From positions 1-64,000 of the forward strand of contig DASXOE010000080.1 of the NCBI GenBank assembly GCA_036494575.1: DNA of 64,000 bases. The letters are read 5' to 3'. The notes under the pieces are model-generated. The model was not told where the DNA came from and ran no database searches. It saw only the letters and a program-made list of their open reading frames with translations. This DNA is from DASZFV01 sp036494575 (GTDB taxonomy: Bacteria > Myxococcota_A > Polyangia > Fen-1088). Both the position numbers and the translations under genes were made by a program. Below, in pieces: positions 33,162-41,717 of this stretch (position 1 is the first letter of the stretch; every line of letters starts with the position of its first letter).

Positions 33162-34433
33162 TCACGCTTCGGGTGACGCACGCTTTCGGTGACGCCCCGC
33201 GCGAGCAGATCGCCGGCGGCCCCGGACGAGCACGGCGGCGCCGGCCGCCAGAGCCAGGGCGAGAGCGCCAGCGAGCGCCGATGGCGACCCTCCAGCTCCA
33301 GACGCGACCTCGCAACCGACCGCCTCGGAGCGCCGAAACGGCCCCTCGCCGGCGCTGCCCGTGACCTCCCCCGCTCCGCTGGCGGCGGTCCCGCCACCCG
33401 CCTTCGACGCGTCGCTGGCGCCGGCGTCGCGGATCACGGTCCCCGGCTTGACACACATGCCTTGGATGCATGTGAGACCGGTGGCGCCGCAGAGCTGGAG
33501 ATCGGTGCCGTTATCGGCGACGCCGTCGCAGTCGTCGTCGAAGTCGTTGCAGGTCTCGGGTATCGGCGCGCCGGGCGTGCAGTCGTTCACGCCGCAGCTC
33601 GACGCGATCCGCCGGCACCACCCCGTTCCGCACGACGCGCGCGCGCAATACCCGGTGGGCGGCGCGCAGTCCGTGACCATCTGGGCCGAGCCCGCGGGGG
33701 CGCCGCCGCCCACGATCAGGTAATAGGTCATGGTGGCCAAGCCCTCGTCGACGGCGCCGTTGCAGTTGTCATCGCGGTGGTCGCAGATCTCGACCGCGCC
33801 CGGGTGGACGCGTTCGTCATTGTCGTCACAGTCGCCCGCCACGGCCGCGTAGCCCTTCTCCCCACCACAGCCTCGCGTGAACCCGCTCGTCATGGAGCCG
33901 TAGCCGTCGCCGTCGAAGTCGCGGTAGAGCATCATCCCGCTGCACCCGACGGGGAAGGGCTCGAAGCCCATGCCCGCCCCGTCCCCACGGGGCGTGTTGT
34001 CGCCGTTGGCGGCCAACGCGTAGACGTTGACGTTCACGCCTCCCAGGCCAGCCGGCGCCATCCATCCGACTTGGAACGTCGTGACGCCGTTCACCGCCTT
34101 CTTCGGTGCCGTGTGCGTGAGGCCGCCCGAGATGAGCTGCGTGCTCTGCCCGGCGAGGGACACGAGCGTGCCAGTGTCCGCCGTCATGAAGAGGCCCGCG
34201 TAGCCTTCGGGTGCCGTGATGGCGACGGCGAAGGTCGCCATCTGTCCAGGCACGAGCATCGCCGGCGTTGACGTGATCGCCACCGTGGCTGGAGCCCCGC
34301 CCGAGTGACAGCCGCTGCAACCTTCGGACGCGATGCCGTTCCGGTGCGCGTCCGCGCGCGCCGCGGTGAGGAGCAACGCGAGGCCGCTCGCCAGAGCGAG
34401 GCGGAGCGGACGTCCGAACCTAGTCCACTTCAT
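33162..34433 (-). CDS. Secreted MYXO-CTERM-like protein with one haem-c motif and MopE-like repeats
   Basis: ATG 34433 gives 423 residues. A signal peptide ends near ADA (residue 29). It is followed at once by GCSGCHSGG, a CxxCH haem-attachment motif (39-43), then a beta-sandwich (about 48-155) resembling the choice-of-anchor/Reelin-like domain. Two MopE-like Asp/Cys units follow (DFDGDGYG, DCDDNDERVHPGAVEICD, and ETCNDFDDDCDGVADNG). The C-terminus has GC, a hydrophobic helix (LAGALALALAAGAAVLV) and RGRRRSA, the MYXO-CTERM plan, with an unusually long basic tail after it. It is probably surface-exposed and metal- or haem-binding. Confidence 0.78.
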   Translation of the reverse strand: MKWTRFGRPLRLALASGLALLLTAARADAHRNGIASEGCSGCHSGGAPATVAITSTPAMLVPGQMATFAVAITAPEGYAGLFMTADTGTLVSLAGQSTQLISGGLTHTAPKKAVNGVTTFQVGWMAPAGLGGVNVNVYALAANGDNTPRGDGAGMGFEPFPVGCSGMMLYRDFDGDGYGSMTSGFTRGCGGEKGYAAVAGDCDDNDERVHPGAVEICDHRDDNCNGAVDEGLATMTYYLIVGGGAPAGSAQMVTDCAPPTGYCARASCGTGWCRRIASSCGVNDCTPGAPIPETCNDFDDDCDGVADNGTDLQLCGATGLTCIQGMCVKPGTVIRDAGASDASKAGGGTAASGAGEVTGSAGEGPFRRSEAVGCEVASGAGGSPSALAGALALALAAGAAVLVRGRRRSARAGRHRKRASPEA

Positions 34434-34631
34434 GGGAAGACGTCGAGGCGCGAGGAGCCTCGAGGATAGCATCTCCCCCGGATGGGCCGGACGCGGCATT
34501 GCGTTATATCGACGCCGAGTCCCCGCCTTTTCAGGCAGCGAAACGCCCCGAGGCGCGTCATTGCTCGGCCGGCCAGCCGCGGCCATGGGGCTCGACGCTG
34601 ATGGGCGCATCCGCTAAGACGGAGGCGCGCG

Positions 34632-35243
34632 ATGGCCGGAAAAGTCGATTCGCAGGAACGCGCGGCGCCACGAGCGCCCGCCGAAGCGCGGGCCGAGCCG
34701 TGGGCCCCTCTTTGGCTTCGGCGCTCCGGCGCGCTCGCCGGCGTCCTGTACCTCGTCGCGATCTGGCTCGTCGTCGTCAAGCCGACTCTGCCGGAGAGCG
34801 TCTTGCCGCGGCCCCTGCTCTTCTTCACTCAGGTCGCTGAGCTCTTTCCCAACGCGGCCATCGATTCCATCGAGTGGCGCGCGCGCGGTTGGCGCTGCGA
34901 CCTCGGACGCTTCGACGAGGTGGACGTGCGCCCGTTCTTCCCCATCAGGCAAGACGACAAGGAGAGCCGCTTCGATCGCGCGATGTTCTTCCACCACCGC
35001 CAGCGGCCCGTCCTCGTGGCGCTCGATCGATACATCACGGGCGCGCAGAACCGCATGCGGCCGACGGAGCGCATCGGTGGCGTCATGCTCCTGAGCCTGC
35101 GCGTGCCGATTCCGCCGCTCGGCGAGACGGGCCCGCGTTGGCGGTGGATGCCTCTCGAGGCGTATCCGCCGGGCGTCGAACGTCGCTACTGGTACACGCC
35201 GTCGACGGAAGCACGGGCGCGGCGATGCGAGGAGGAGCCATGA
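34632..35243 (+). CDS. Membrane-anchored protein paired with an HTTM protein
   Basis: This 203-residue protein starts at ATG 34632 with GGAGG upstream. One transmembrane segment (SGALAGVLYLVAIWLVVV) precedes a soluble domain with IDSIEWRARGWRCDLGRF, FFPIRQDDKESRFDRAMFF and WRWMPLEAYPPGVERRYWY. No named family is recognised. Its stop overlaps the start of the HTTM gene (ATGA), so the two are made together and probably interact. Small membrane partners of this kind accompany many HTTM proteins. Confidence 0.7.
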   Translation: MAGKVDSQERAAPRAPAEARAEPWAPLWLRRSGALAGVLYLVAIWLVVVKPTLPESVLPRPLLFFTQVAELFPNAAIDSIEWRARGWRCDLGRFDEVDVRPFFPIRQDDKESRFDRAMFFHHRQRPVLVALDRYITGAQNRMRPTERIGGVMLLSLRVPIPPLGETGPRWRWMPLEAYPPGVERRYWYTPSTEARARRCEEEP

Positions 35244-36229
35244 GTCGCGCCGCCCGGCCCAAGAGCGGGACGCGCGCCGCCGCGGCGCCAAGCTCCCCGG
35301 GAACCGGCGCGGCCTTCGAGGCGAAGGCCTGGCTCCGCCGCTGGCTCGACGCGCCCCAGCCGATCGAGCGGCTGGTCCTGCTGCGCGTGCTCGTGCCGCT
35401 GGCGGTGCTGGGTTTCTTGTCGTCGCGGCTCGTGCACGCCGACGACTGGCTCGGCTCGGCCGGATTCCGCGTGCCCGATCTGGGCGGCGACTGGCGCCAG
35501 CCCCTCTATTTGCCGGCCATCCCGCCCTGGGCCGCCTGGGCGGTCGCCGTCGTCATCGCGGTAGCGGGTCTGTCTCTCATGGCGGGGTTCGCGACGCCCG
35601 TGGCGGCGGCTGTGCTCGCGCTGCTGGTCGGGTACGCCACGCTCGCCGACCGCCTCGAGGCCTTCACGGTCACGAAGCTCGCGCCGCCGCTGACGCTGGC
35701 TCTCTTCCTGGCCCCGTGCGGCGCCCGCTACAGCGTCGACGCTTGGCTACGGCGCCGGCGCCAGCCAGCGGCGCCGCTGCCGACGACGGGGGGAACCGGC
35801 ACGATCCGCTTTTTCCAGATGTTCCTGGTCACGATGTATTCAGCGACCGGGATCGCCAAGGCGCGCGGCGACTGGTTGACCCACCAGGTCCTCTGGACGC
35901 ACTTGCACGATCAGTATCAGACGGCCGCCGCGTGGCTCGTCATGCGCGCCACGCCCGCGTGGGGGTGGTGGATCCTGCAGGGGCTCGTCCTGCTCTTCGA
36001 GGTGGGCGCGCCCCTCTGGTTCGTCTTGCCCTGGACCCGAAGACCCGCCTTGGTCATCGGCCTCGGCATGCACGCCATGATCGGCCTCATGTTCGGCCCC
36101 GTGATCTGGTTCGCGTTGCTGATGGCCTCGATGCTCCTCGCGTGCTTTCTCCCCGACGAGCAACTGCGGCGACTCTTCGCGGTCGGGACGAGCCTGGTCC
36201 GGCGGCACGCGGGCCGAGCCACCGATTGA
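35240..36229 (+). CDS. HTTM-domain membrane protein (vitamin K-dependent carboxylase-like)
   Basis: The start ATG 35240 is embedded in a GGAGGAG context and overlaps the upstream stop by four bases; the product has 329 residues. It has about eight hydrophobic helices, beginning with PIERLVLLRVLVPLAVLGFL, and the HTTM hallmarks of a paired RxxLPxL-like entry, FFQMFLVTMYSATGIAKARG and LLFEVGAPLWFVLPWTRR. HTTM proteins share the four-helix membrane core of vitamin K-dependent gamma-carboxylase, but most bacterial ones have unknown activity. The C-terminus is basic and cytoplasmic. It is convergent with the lipoprotein gene at 36237. Confidence 0.82.
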   Translation: MSRAARPKSGTRAAAAPSSPGTGAAFEAKAWLRRWLDAPQPIERLVLLRVLVPLAVLGFLSSRLVHADDWLGSAGFRVPDLGGDWRQPLYLPAIPPWAAWAVAVVIAVAGLSLMAGFATPVAAAVLALLVGYATLADRLEAFTVTKLAPPLTLALFLAPCGARYSVDAWLRRRRQPAAPLPTTGGTGTIRFFQMFLVTMYSATGIAKARGDWLTHQVLWTHLHDQYQTAAAWLVMRATPAWGWWILQGLVLLFEVGAPLWFVLPWTRRPALVIGLGMHAMIGLMFGPVIWFALLMASMLLACFLPDEQLRRLFAVGTSLVRRHAGRATD

Positions 36230-36236
36230 GCTTCGG

Positions 36237-37232
36237 TCACTGGCAGCCGATCTGATTGTCGTCGATCGCGAGATCGTCGAACCACACGACGATGGGCTTC
36301 GGGGGCGTCTGGTAGAAGATCGTGCCGACGCCGATCGACGTGTAGGCGGACATCCGGGAGTTGGTCTTGCCGGTGAACGCGAGCTGCGTCACCTCCTTGC
36401 CATCGCTGAAGAAGCGGAAGCTCTGGGCGCCGACGTCGAGGGTCCACTCCGCGCAGTGCCACGCGTCGTCGAACGTCCAGTTGTATGGCGAGCTCGTGCA
36501 ACACGAGTCGTCCGGGATGTTGAACAGCCACTGGTGCGTGCCGTTGGTGGCGACGACGGTGTCGACGATGCGGTTCTCGGTCGTTCCCTGCATCGCCGCG
36601 AGGGTGAGATGAATCACGCCGCTGCTCGGCTTCGGCCCGGGCGACTGCACCTTGTAGAAGATCCGCCCCCAATGCTTCGTCGCGGTCGGGCCGAGCGCCG
36701 CTAGGCTCTTCTGGACGCGGTCCATGCCCGTGTTCATGCCGTCGCTCTTCAAGGCCATGCTCCCCGAGTGGAATTGGTCGTTGGCGAGCCCGACGCCGCC
36801 GCGCGTTCCGGAGAATCCCTTCAACGCCGTCCAGCCCGTCGGGATGTCGCCCACGTTGCCGGACTCGAAGTCCTCGCACAGCTTGTAGGGCTTGCCAGCG
36901 CAGCCGGCGCCCATGCCGGCGCCGCCGTCCGCGGCGCGCCCCGCGCCACCGCCGTCCAGGATGGAACCGGCGGAACCGCCGGAACCGCCGGAGCCGGCGG
37001 AGCCGCCGCCCGCGCCGGCGCTCCCCGTGACGCCCGCGCCGCCGCTGCCCGCGGCGGCACCGCCGGCCCCACCCTTCCCGCCCGTGCTGCCTGCCCCCGC
37101 GCCTCCGGCGACGCCCGCGCCGCCCGTGCTCGTGCTGCCGCCGGCGCCGCGACCGGTGTCGGGCCTCCCCGCGCCGCAACCCATGACGAAGGCAACCAGC
37201 AAGCCGCTGACCGTGATTGAGCGTCGGGTCAT
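36237..37232 (-). CDS. Lipoprotein with Gly/Ala/Ser linker and Cip1-like jelly-roll domain (paralogue of 16020-17033)
   Basis: AAGGA lies seven bases before ATG 37232; the product has 331 residues. A lipoprotein signal ends at FVMGC. A linker of GGAG/GSAG repeats covers about residues 22-110, encoded by 9-base-like GC-rich repeats. The domain begins KLCEDFESG, contains HCAEWTLDV and SFRFFSDGKEV, and ends VVWFDDLAIDDNQIGC, the same frame of landmarks as in the 16-17 kb lipoprotein. Two vicinal cysteines (DDSCCTSS) are unusual. It is probably displayed on the outer membrane, binding or processing glycans. Confidence 0.75.
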   Translation of the reverse strand: MTRRSITVSGLLVAFVMGCGAGRPDTGRGAGGSTSTGGAGVAGGAGAGSTGGKGGAGGAAAGSGGAGVTGSAGAGGGSAGSGGSGGSAGSILDGGGAGRAADGGAGMGAGCAGKPYKLCEDFESGNVGDIPTGWTALKGFSGTRGGVGLANDQFHSGSMALKSDGMNTGMDRVQKSLAALGPTATKHWGRIFYKVQSPGPKPSSGVIHLTLAAMQGTTENRIVDTVVATNGTHQWLFNIPDDSCCTSSPYNWTFDDAWHCAEWTLDVGAQSFRFFSDGKEVTQLAFTGKTNSRMSAYTSIGVGTIFYQTPPKPIVVWFDDLAIDDNQIGCQ

Positions 37233-37281
37233 GTTTTCGTCCTTTGCGTTGGTGCGAGCCAGATGGCTAGAAACACACCTG

Positions 37282-37776
37282 CTAGAAACACACCTGAAGG
37301 ACCAGCGCGCCGGCGTCGGGCCCGCCGCACGCGATGGCGACGTTGACGACGTGACAACGTCCCGTGGGGCAGTCCGCGTCGCCGCTGCAGTACTTGCGGC
37401 ACATGATACCCGACGACGACGTCGCGAGGCAGCCGGTTCCCTTGGCGCACGGCGCCGAGCCCGAGCAGGTCTGACCGAGGGCCGCCCCCGCGACGCCGGG
37501 CCGACAGCCGATGCTCGCGGTCTGGCCGTCGCAGAAGAAATCGCACCGCGTCCCGTCGGCGCAGTCCGAGCCCGCGAGGGCGCAGGCGCCCTTGCTGAGC
37601 ACGAGCGACGAGTCGGCGGAAGCGTCGCCGGCCCCGCCGCCGCCACCCAGGCCGCCCGCGTCAGGGCCGGCGGACTTGCCGCCGCACGACACGAGCCCGC
37701 ACGCGAGCACGGCCGCCAGCAGGACGTCCGTGGTCCGCAAGGACGCGTCGACCAAACACGTCGCGCCGCGACTCAC
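37282..37776 (-). CDS. Cys-rich lipoprotein (164 aa)
   Basis: It starts at GTG 37776 (TTG codons at residues 8 and 13 are alternatives). The signal region VLLAAVLACGLVSC is a good lipobox with Cys31. A short Gly-rich linker leads to a domain with 14 cysteines in spacing such as GACALAGSDCADGTRCDFFC and MCRKYCSGDADCPTGRC. This resembles small disulfide-rich knots common in myxobacterial surface lipoproteins. It ends in VLQVCF. The function is unknown. It is 49 bases upstream of the jelly-roll lipoprotein gene, same strand, so the pair may form an operon. Confidence 0.7.
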   Translation of the reverse strand: MSRGATCLVDASLRTTDVLLAAVLACGLVSCGGKSAGPDAGGLGGGGGAGDASADSSLVLSKGACALAGSDCADGTRCDFFCDGQTASIGCRPGVAGAALGQTCSGSAPCAKGTGCLATSSSGIMCRKYCSGDADCPTGRCHVVNVAIACGGPDAGALVLQVCF

Positions 37777-37846
37777 GCGAACAGGTTATCACGATGCTCC
37801 CCGCCGGCCGCCCGGTCCGTGGGAGCTCGCGTCGAAGTCTCCTCGG

Positions 37847-38986
37847 TCAGGGCTTCTGGTAGCCCCGCCAGAGCCAGAGCAGGGCGTCGGGCAGGTACTG
37901 GTGTCGCGCGCCGGCGTCCTCATGGACCGCGCCTTGCGCCTGCACATATCGATAATGATAGCCCTTGGCCTCGAAGGCCTTACCCATGGCGTCGTTGGCG
38001 TTCCTCCACGTCGGGCTGAGCAGATCGTTCGAACCGGCCTCGATGAACACGCGCAGCGGCTTGTTCGGCGTCGTGTTGGGGACGCAGTTGGGGACCTCCA
38101 TCATGTAGTAGTCCGCGCAGCCTTGGGGAAAGACTGGCGGCGACTTCTGCAGGTTCACGAAGCTGCCCGAGATCGTCAAAATGCGCCGGTACGATTCCGG
38201 ATGCAGCCACCCCATCGTGAACGCCGCCGCGCCGCCCGAGCTGCCGCCATAGGTGCCGCGCCCTTCCGGGTTCTTGGTCAGGTTCAGCACGACGCTCGCT
38301 TGCATCATGGCCTGCATGACCGCCTCCGGGAGGAGCTGGGTCTCGACGAATTGGTAGTACTTGTCGTTGGCGGTGTCGTACTCGACGCTGCGATTGCCCC
38401 CTGGGTTGGCGAAGACGACGGCCATCGCCGGCAACCGTCCGTCGGCGATCATGTTGTCGAGGGGCGTGCGGATGTCCCCCGAGAAGTCCGTGCCGTCCTG
38501 CGCGACCATGAAAGGGATCTCGGTGCCGGAGACGTAACCGGCGGGAATGTACAGGGCGCAGGCGCGACCGCTCATCGAGAAGGTGATGGTCTTGCCCTTG
38601 GCGACGCCGGCCTTGACGGACATGTCCGGGGCGGCCGTGAAGGGCGCGGCGATCTTGATGATTCCGTCTCCCTCCGTCCCTGGGTCGGTGACCGTCGGTC
38701 CCGAATCGCTGCTCGAGCCGTCGGTCGCGCTGCCGTCGGTCGCGGGGGGCGTGCCGCCCGTTCCAGCGGCGGCGTCCATGTCGGAGGGACCGCCGGTGCC
38801 GGCGACGGGAGCACCGCCCGAGCCCTGACCAGCGCCGCCCGCGACGGGCGCTCCTCCGTTGCCGCCCATCGCCGTCGAGCCGGCCGAACCGGCGCCGCCG
38901 CCGATCACGCGTGGAGAGGAGGCGCCGTTGCAAGCGAGGCCCGCGGCGGTCGAGAGGACTACGAAGAGAAGAGAGGACCTGACCAT
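37847..38986 (-). CDS. Lipoprotein esterase of the enterochelin-esterase/esterase-D type
   Basis: AGGAG lies eight bases before ATG 38986; the product has 379 residues. The lipobox is AAGLAC. A Gly/Ala/Ser/Asp linker runs to about residue 110. The alpha/beta-hydrolase core has FSMSGRACALYIPAGYVSG, AVVFANPGG, the nucleophile elbow YGGSSGGAAAF, LRVFIEAGSNDL with the acid, and HEDAGARHQYLPDALLWLW with the catalytic His. Relatives hydrolyse siderophore, feruloyl or acetyl-xylan esters. Extracellular anchoring beside glycan-binding lipoproteins favours a carbohydrate esterase, but the substrate is inferred only. Confidence 0.85.
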   Translation of the reverse strand: MVRSSLLFVVLSTAAGLACNGASSPRVIGGGAGSAGSTAMGGNGGAPVAGGAGQGSGGAPVAGTGGPSDMDAAAGTGGTPPATDGSATDGSSSDSGPTVTDPGTEGDGIIKIAAPFTAAPDMSVKAGVAKGKTITFSMSGRACALYIPAGYVSGTEIPFMVAQDGTDFSGDIRTPLDNMIADGRLPAMAVVFANPGGNRSVEYDTANDKYYQFVETQLLPEAVMQAMMQASVVLNLTKNPEGRGTYGGSSGGAAAFTMGWLHPESYRRILTISGSFVNLQKSPPVFPQGCADYYMMEVPNCVPNTTPNKPLRVFIEAGSNDLLSPTWRNANDAMGKAFEAKGYHYRYVQAQGAVHEDAGARHQYLPDALLWLWRGYQKP

Positions 38987-39344
38987 GAATTCGCTCCTGC
39001 TTTCGGGGAGAGCACGCGAACGGGCGAGCGCTCTGCCGCGTGATGACGGACGTGGCGTTTTGCGATTGGGGGGACAGGAACATAGGTCCCCGTCCCGATT
39101 GGCCCGGCTCACGAATAATTCCCGACCCCGTCGTTTACGGGCCATTTTCCGGGCTCGCAATGCGTCGGAGGCCGCTGGTTGAGCCGGATTCGACCCTGAT
39201 GCGTCTAGGACGTTTCAGGACGTGCGTGTGCAGTTCGGGCCGCCCCGCCTGAGTGGACCATCCGCAGCACCGACCGAAAAATCGTCACGCAGAGCTCACG
39301 GGGCCGGCTGGACGCGCCGCCGCGAATGCCTAGAATGCCCGGTC
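38987..39344. other. 358-bp intergenic region
   Basis: It separates the esterase gene (minus) from the DUF5335 gene (plus). It contains the hairpin listed at 39070-39091. Short open frames here have no protein-like features. No convincing promoter box was found. Confidence 0.4.
39070..39091. repeat. GGGGAC hairpin element
   Basis: GGGGAC and GTCCCC arms (39070-39075 and 39086-39091) enclose a 10-base loop in an intergenic region. Elements built on GGGGACAGG...GTCCCC occur as dispersed extragenic palindromes in several bacteria, so this may be one copy of a genomic family; only one was seen here. Confidence 0.35.
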
Positions 39345-39746
39345 ATGGGCACGACCAGAAAGCTCTCGCGGGGCGATTGGAAGGACTACTTCGACGGTTT
39401 CACGCGCAAGTTCCTCAAGGAGGACCTGCCCGGCTCGGCCTCGATCGAGATCATCTCGCCTACGCTCGGCGACCAGTTCGAGGTCGCGGCGGTGCGTCTC
39501 ATCGGGCTCACCTACGACCCAAAGAGCCAGGCGCTCGAGGTGGCGCTCGAAGGCGTCGACCACCTGATCTTCAACCCGGCCGAGATCTGGGTCCTCGAGG
39601 GCGATCCCGGCTTCATCTCCACCCTCGAGGTCATTCACTCGGACGACGTGAAGGAGATCATCTACGTGCGCCGGAACGGGGCTCGTGCGGCCCCTTCCGA
39701 GCCGCCCACACCGCCGAGCACCGGAGCGAACAGCGGCGCCAGATGA
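39345..39746 (+). CDS. DUF5335-family protein
   Basis: ATG 39345 gives 133 residues. The pattern KLSRGDWKDYFDGFTRKF, then IEIISPTLGDQFEVAAVRL, GLTYDPKSQALEVALEGVDH and a closing acidic strand pair matches the DUF5335 family of small soluble proteins often found near stress genes. The C-terminal 20 residues are a Pro/Ser/Ala tail. The function is unknown. It stands alone between two intergenic regions with repeats. Confidence 0.75.
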   Translation: MGTTRKLSRGDWKDYFDGFTRKFLKEDLPGSASIEIISPTLGDQFEVAAVRLIGLTYDPKSQALEVALEGVDHLIFNPAEIWVLEGDPGFISTLEVIHSDDVKEIIYVRRNGARAAPSEPPTPPSTGANSGAR

Positions 39747-39754
39747 GACCCGGA

Positions 39755-39819
39755 AGTCGGACCGGCAAGTCGGACCGGCAAGTCGGACCGGCAAGTAGAA
39801 CCGGCAAGTAGAACCGCGG
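39755..39819. repeat. Five tandem 13-base repeats
   Basis: Three exact copies of AGTCGGACCGGCA (39755-39793), one of AGTAGAACCGGCA and a last degenerate unit lie directly after the DUF5335 stop codon and about 60 bases before the Omp85 gene. The 13-base unit is not a codon multiple, consistent with a non-coding minisatellite. Confidence 0.9.
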
Positions 39820-39880
39820 GGCCACCCGTCCACGCTTGCGCGATCGGTTGCCCCGGTGGCACCGTGCGGGGCGCGAACGG

Positions 39881-41704
39881 ATGTCCCCCTTGCCAGTGCG
39901 ACCCGCCGACGTGTCTGCCCGGCTCTCGTGGGCGGCGCTCGCGTCGCTCGCCGTCGCGGCGCTCGGAGGGGGAAAGGCCCACGCGCAGATCGAACGTCCG
40001 CTCAGCCGCCTCGAGAGGGAGTCCGTCGACGAGGGGCTCGCGACGCTGGGGCTGCGGCCCGAGCCGGCCCCCGCGGGCAAGGTCGTCGGAATGATCTACG
40101 TCGTCAACCAGGAGGTGTTCTCGCGCCGCGACTGGTATTTCCAGTGGTTCAACATCTTCCACCGCACGACGCGTCCCGACATTCTCCAGCGCGAGCTCCT
40201 GTTCCGGCCCGGTCAGACCTACGACGAGGCGCTCGTCGAGGAGAGCATGCGCAACCTGCAGTCTCCGCCCGCCGTCGTCACGGCGACAGGCACGACGATC
40301 GCGCCGCCCGAGCTCTCGAGCGTCGTGGCGATCGTGCCCGTGGCCTCGCCGCGACCTGGGACCGTCGACGTGCTGGTGGTGACCCGCGACGTGTGGAGCC
40401 TGCGCTTCAACACCGACTTCGAATTCCAACAGAACACCCTATCGAGCCTGGACACCTCGCTGTCCGAGAACAACCTCTTCGGCTGGCGCAAGTACCTCTC
40501 CTTCGGCTTCTCGCTCGATCTCGGCAAGTTCGCCGTGGGCCCGACCTACTTCGATCCGAACATCGCGGGCACACGGCTCCAGCTGCTCGCGACGGCGCTC
40601 GTGGACTACACCCGCGGCACGAACGATTACGAGGGCAACGTCGAGAGCCTCTCCTTCCTCTATCCCCTCTACTCTCTGGCGAGCCGCTGGGGCGCGGGCT
40701 TGAACTTCGCGCACGAGGACGCCGTCGTGCGCGGCTTCCAGGGGAACGCGCTCGCCGACGAGCCGCTCACGGGCATGCCCGGCGTCACCGTCCCCTACAT
40801 CTTCCGGCGCCGGTACGCGATCGTCGACGGCGCGGCGACGCGCTCGTTCGGCCGCGTCTTGATCCAGCGCGTGACGCTGGGCTACCGCTTCGACGATCGA
40901 CGCTCGGCGATGGCCGAGGGCGCCGCCTACGGCGCGGCGACGCCCGACGCGCTCCGGACGTTTCTCGACGAGTACGCGCCGATCTCGGAGCTGCGCTCCG
41001 AGCCCTACGTCCAGTACGATCTGTTCACCGCCTGGTACGGCGTCTATCGCGACCTCGACACGTTCGATCTGCGCGAGAACGCGCGTCTCGGACCGTCTCT
41101 GTCGCTGCGCGCGGCTTATGGCGCGCCCGAGCTCGGCGCCGATTTTCGCGCCTATCCGCTCGGCGCGTCGGTCGGGTGGGCCGCGGGGCCGCGGGGTTCG
41201 TACGTGCGCGCCTCCGCGACGGGCGCGCTGCGCCTGCGCGAGGGCCGCGCCATCGACCAGACGGTCCAGGGCAAGCTCTACGTCGCGTCGCCGCTCCTCG
41301 CGCGCCTGCTGCGCGTCGTCGTCTCCGCCGAGGTGGACGCCGTCCGGGCCGACACGCATCGCACGCGCTACTTCCTGGGCGGCGACACGGGCCTGCGCGG
41401 TTATGTCATCGGCGAGCTCCAGGGGACGAGCCTCGTCGTCGGGCACGCGGAGCTGCGCTCGGCGCCGCTCGCGCTCTTCTCGCAGCGCGTGGGCGGGCTC
41501 TTGTTCTGCGACGTGGGCGACGCCGCCACGTCGCTGAATGACCTGGCCGTTCGCGCCGACGCGGGGCTCGGCCTGCGCTGGCTCATCCCGCAGCTCAACG
41601 CCTCGGTCTTGCGCGTCGACTGGGCGGTTCCGCTGCGCCCCGGCGTCGTGACGCCGGCCGGCCTGCCCGGCCGCGTGAGCGCCGGCTTTCAGCAGATCTT
41701 CTGA
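39881..41704 (+). CDS. Omp85/BamA-TamA-family outer-membrane barrel protein
   Basis: ATG 39881 gives 607 residues with a signal peptide (SWAALASLAVAALGGG, cleavage near AHA). The N-terminal quarter is POTRA-like (LLFRPGQTYDEALVEESM, VDVLVVTRDVW). The C-terminal barrel contains the Omp85 motif GGDTGLRGYVIGELQG, with the conserved LRGY, and ends FQQIF. Having only one or two POTRA units, it is more like TamA or a patatin-type/lipid-linked Omp85 than BamA. It should insert or translocate proteins or lipids at the outer membrane. No other assembly gene is adjacent. Confidence 0.85.
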   Translation: MSPLPVRPADVSARLSWAALASLAVAALGGGKAHAQIERPLSRLERESVDEGLATLGLRPEPAPAGKVVGMIYVVNQEVFSRRDWYFQWFNIFHRTTRPDILQRELLFRPGQTYDEALVEESMRNLQSPPAVVTATGTTIAPPELSSVVAIVPVASPRPGTVDVLVVTRDVWSLRFNTDFEFQQNTLSSLDTSLSENNLFGWRKYLSFGFSLDLGKFAVGPTYFDPNIAGTRLQLLATALVDYTRGTNDYEGNVESLSFLYPLYSLASRWGAGLNFAHEDAVVRGFQGNALADEPLTGMPGVTVPYIFRRRYAIVDGAATRSFGRVLIQRVTLGYRFDDRRSAMAEGAAYGAATPDALRTFLDEYAPISELRSEPYVQYDLFTAWYGVYRDLDTFDLRENARLGPSLSLRAAYGAPELGADFRAYPLGASVGWAAGPRGSYVRASATGALRLREGRAIDQTVQGKLYVASPLLARLLRVVVSAEVDAVRADTHRTRYFLGGDTGLRGYVIGELQGTSLVVGHAELRSAPLALFSQRVGGLLFCDVGDAATSLNDLAVRADAGLGLRWLIPQLNASVLRVDWAVPLRPGVVTPAGLPGRVSAGFQQIF

Positions 41705-41717
41705 CCCGCGTCCGGCA

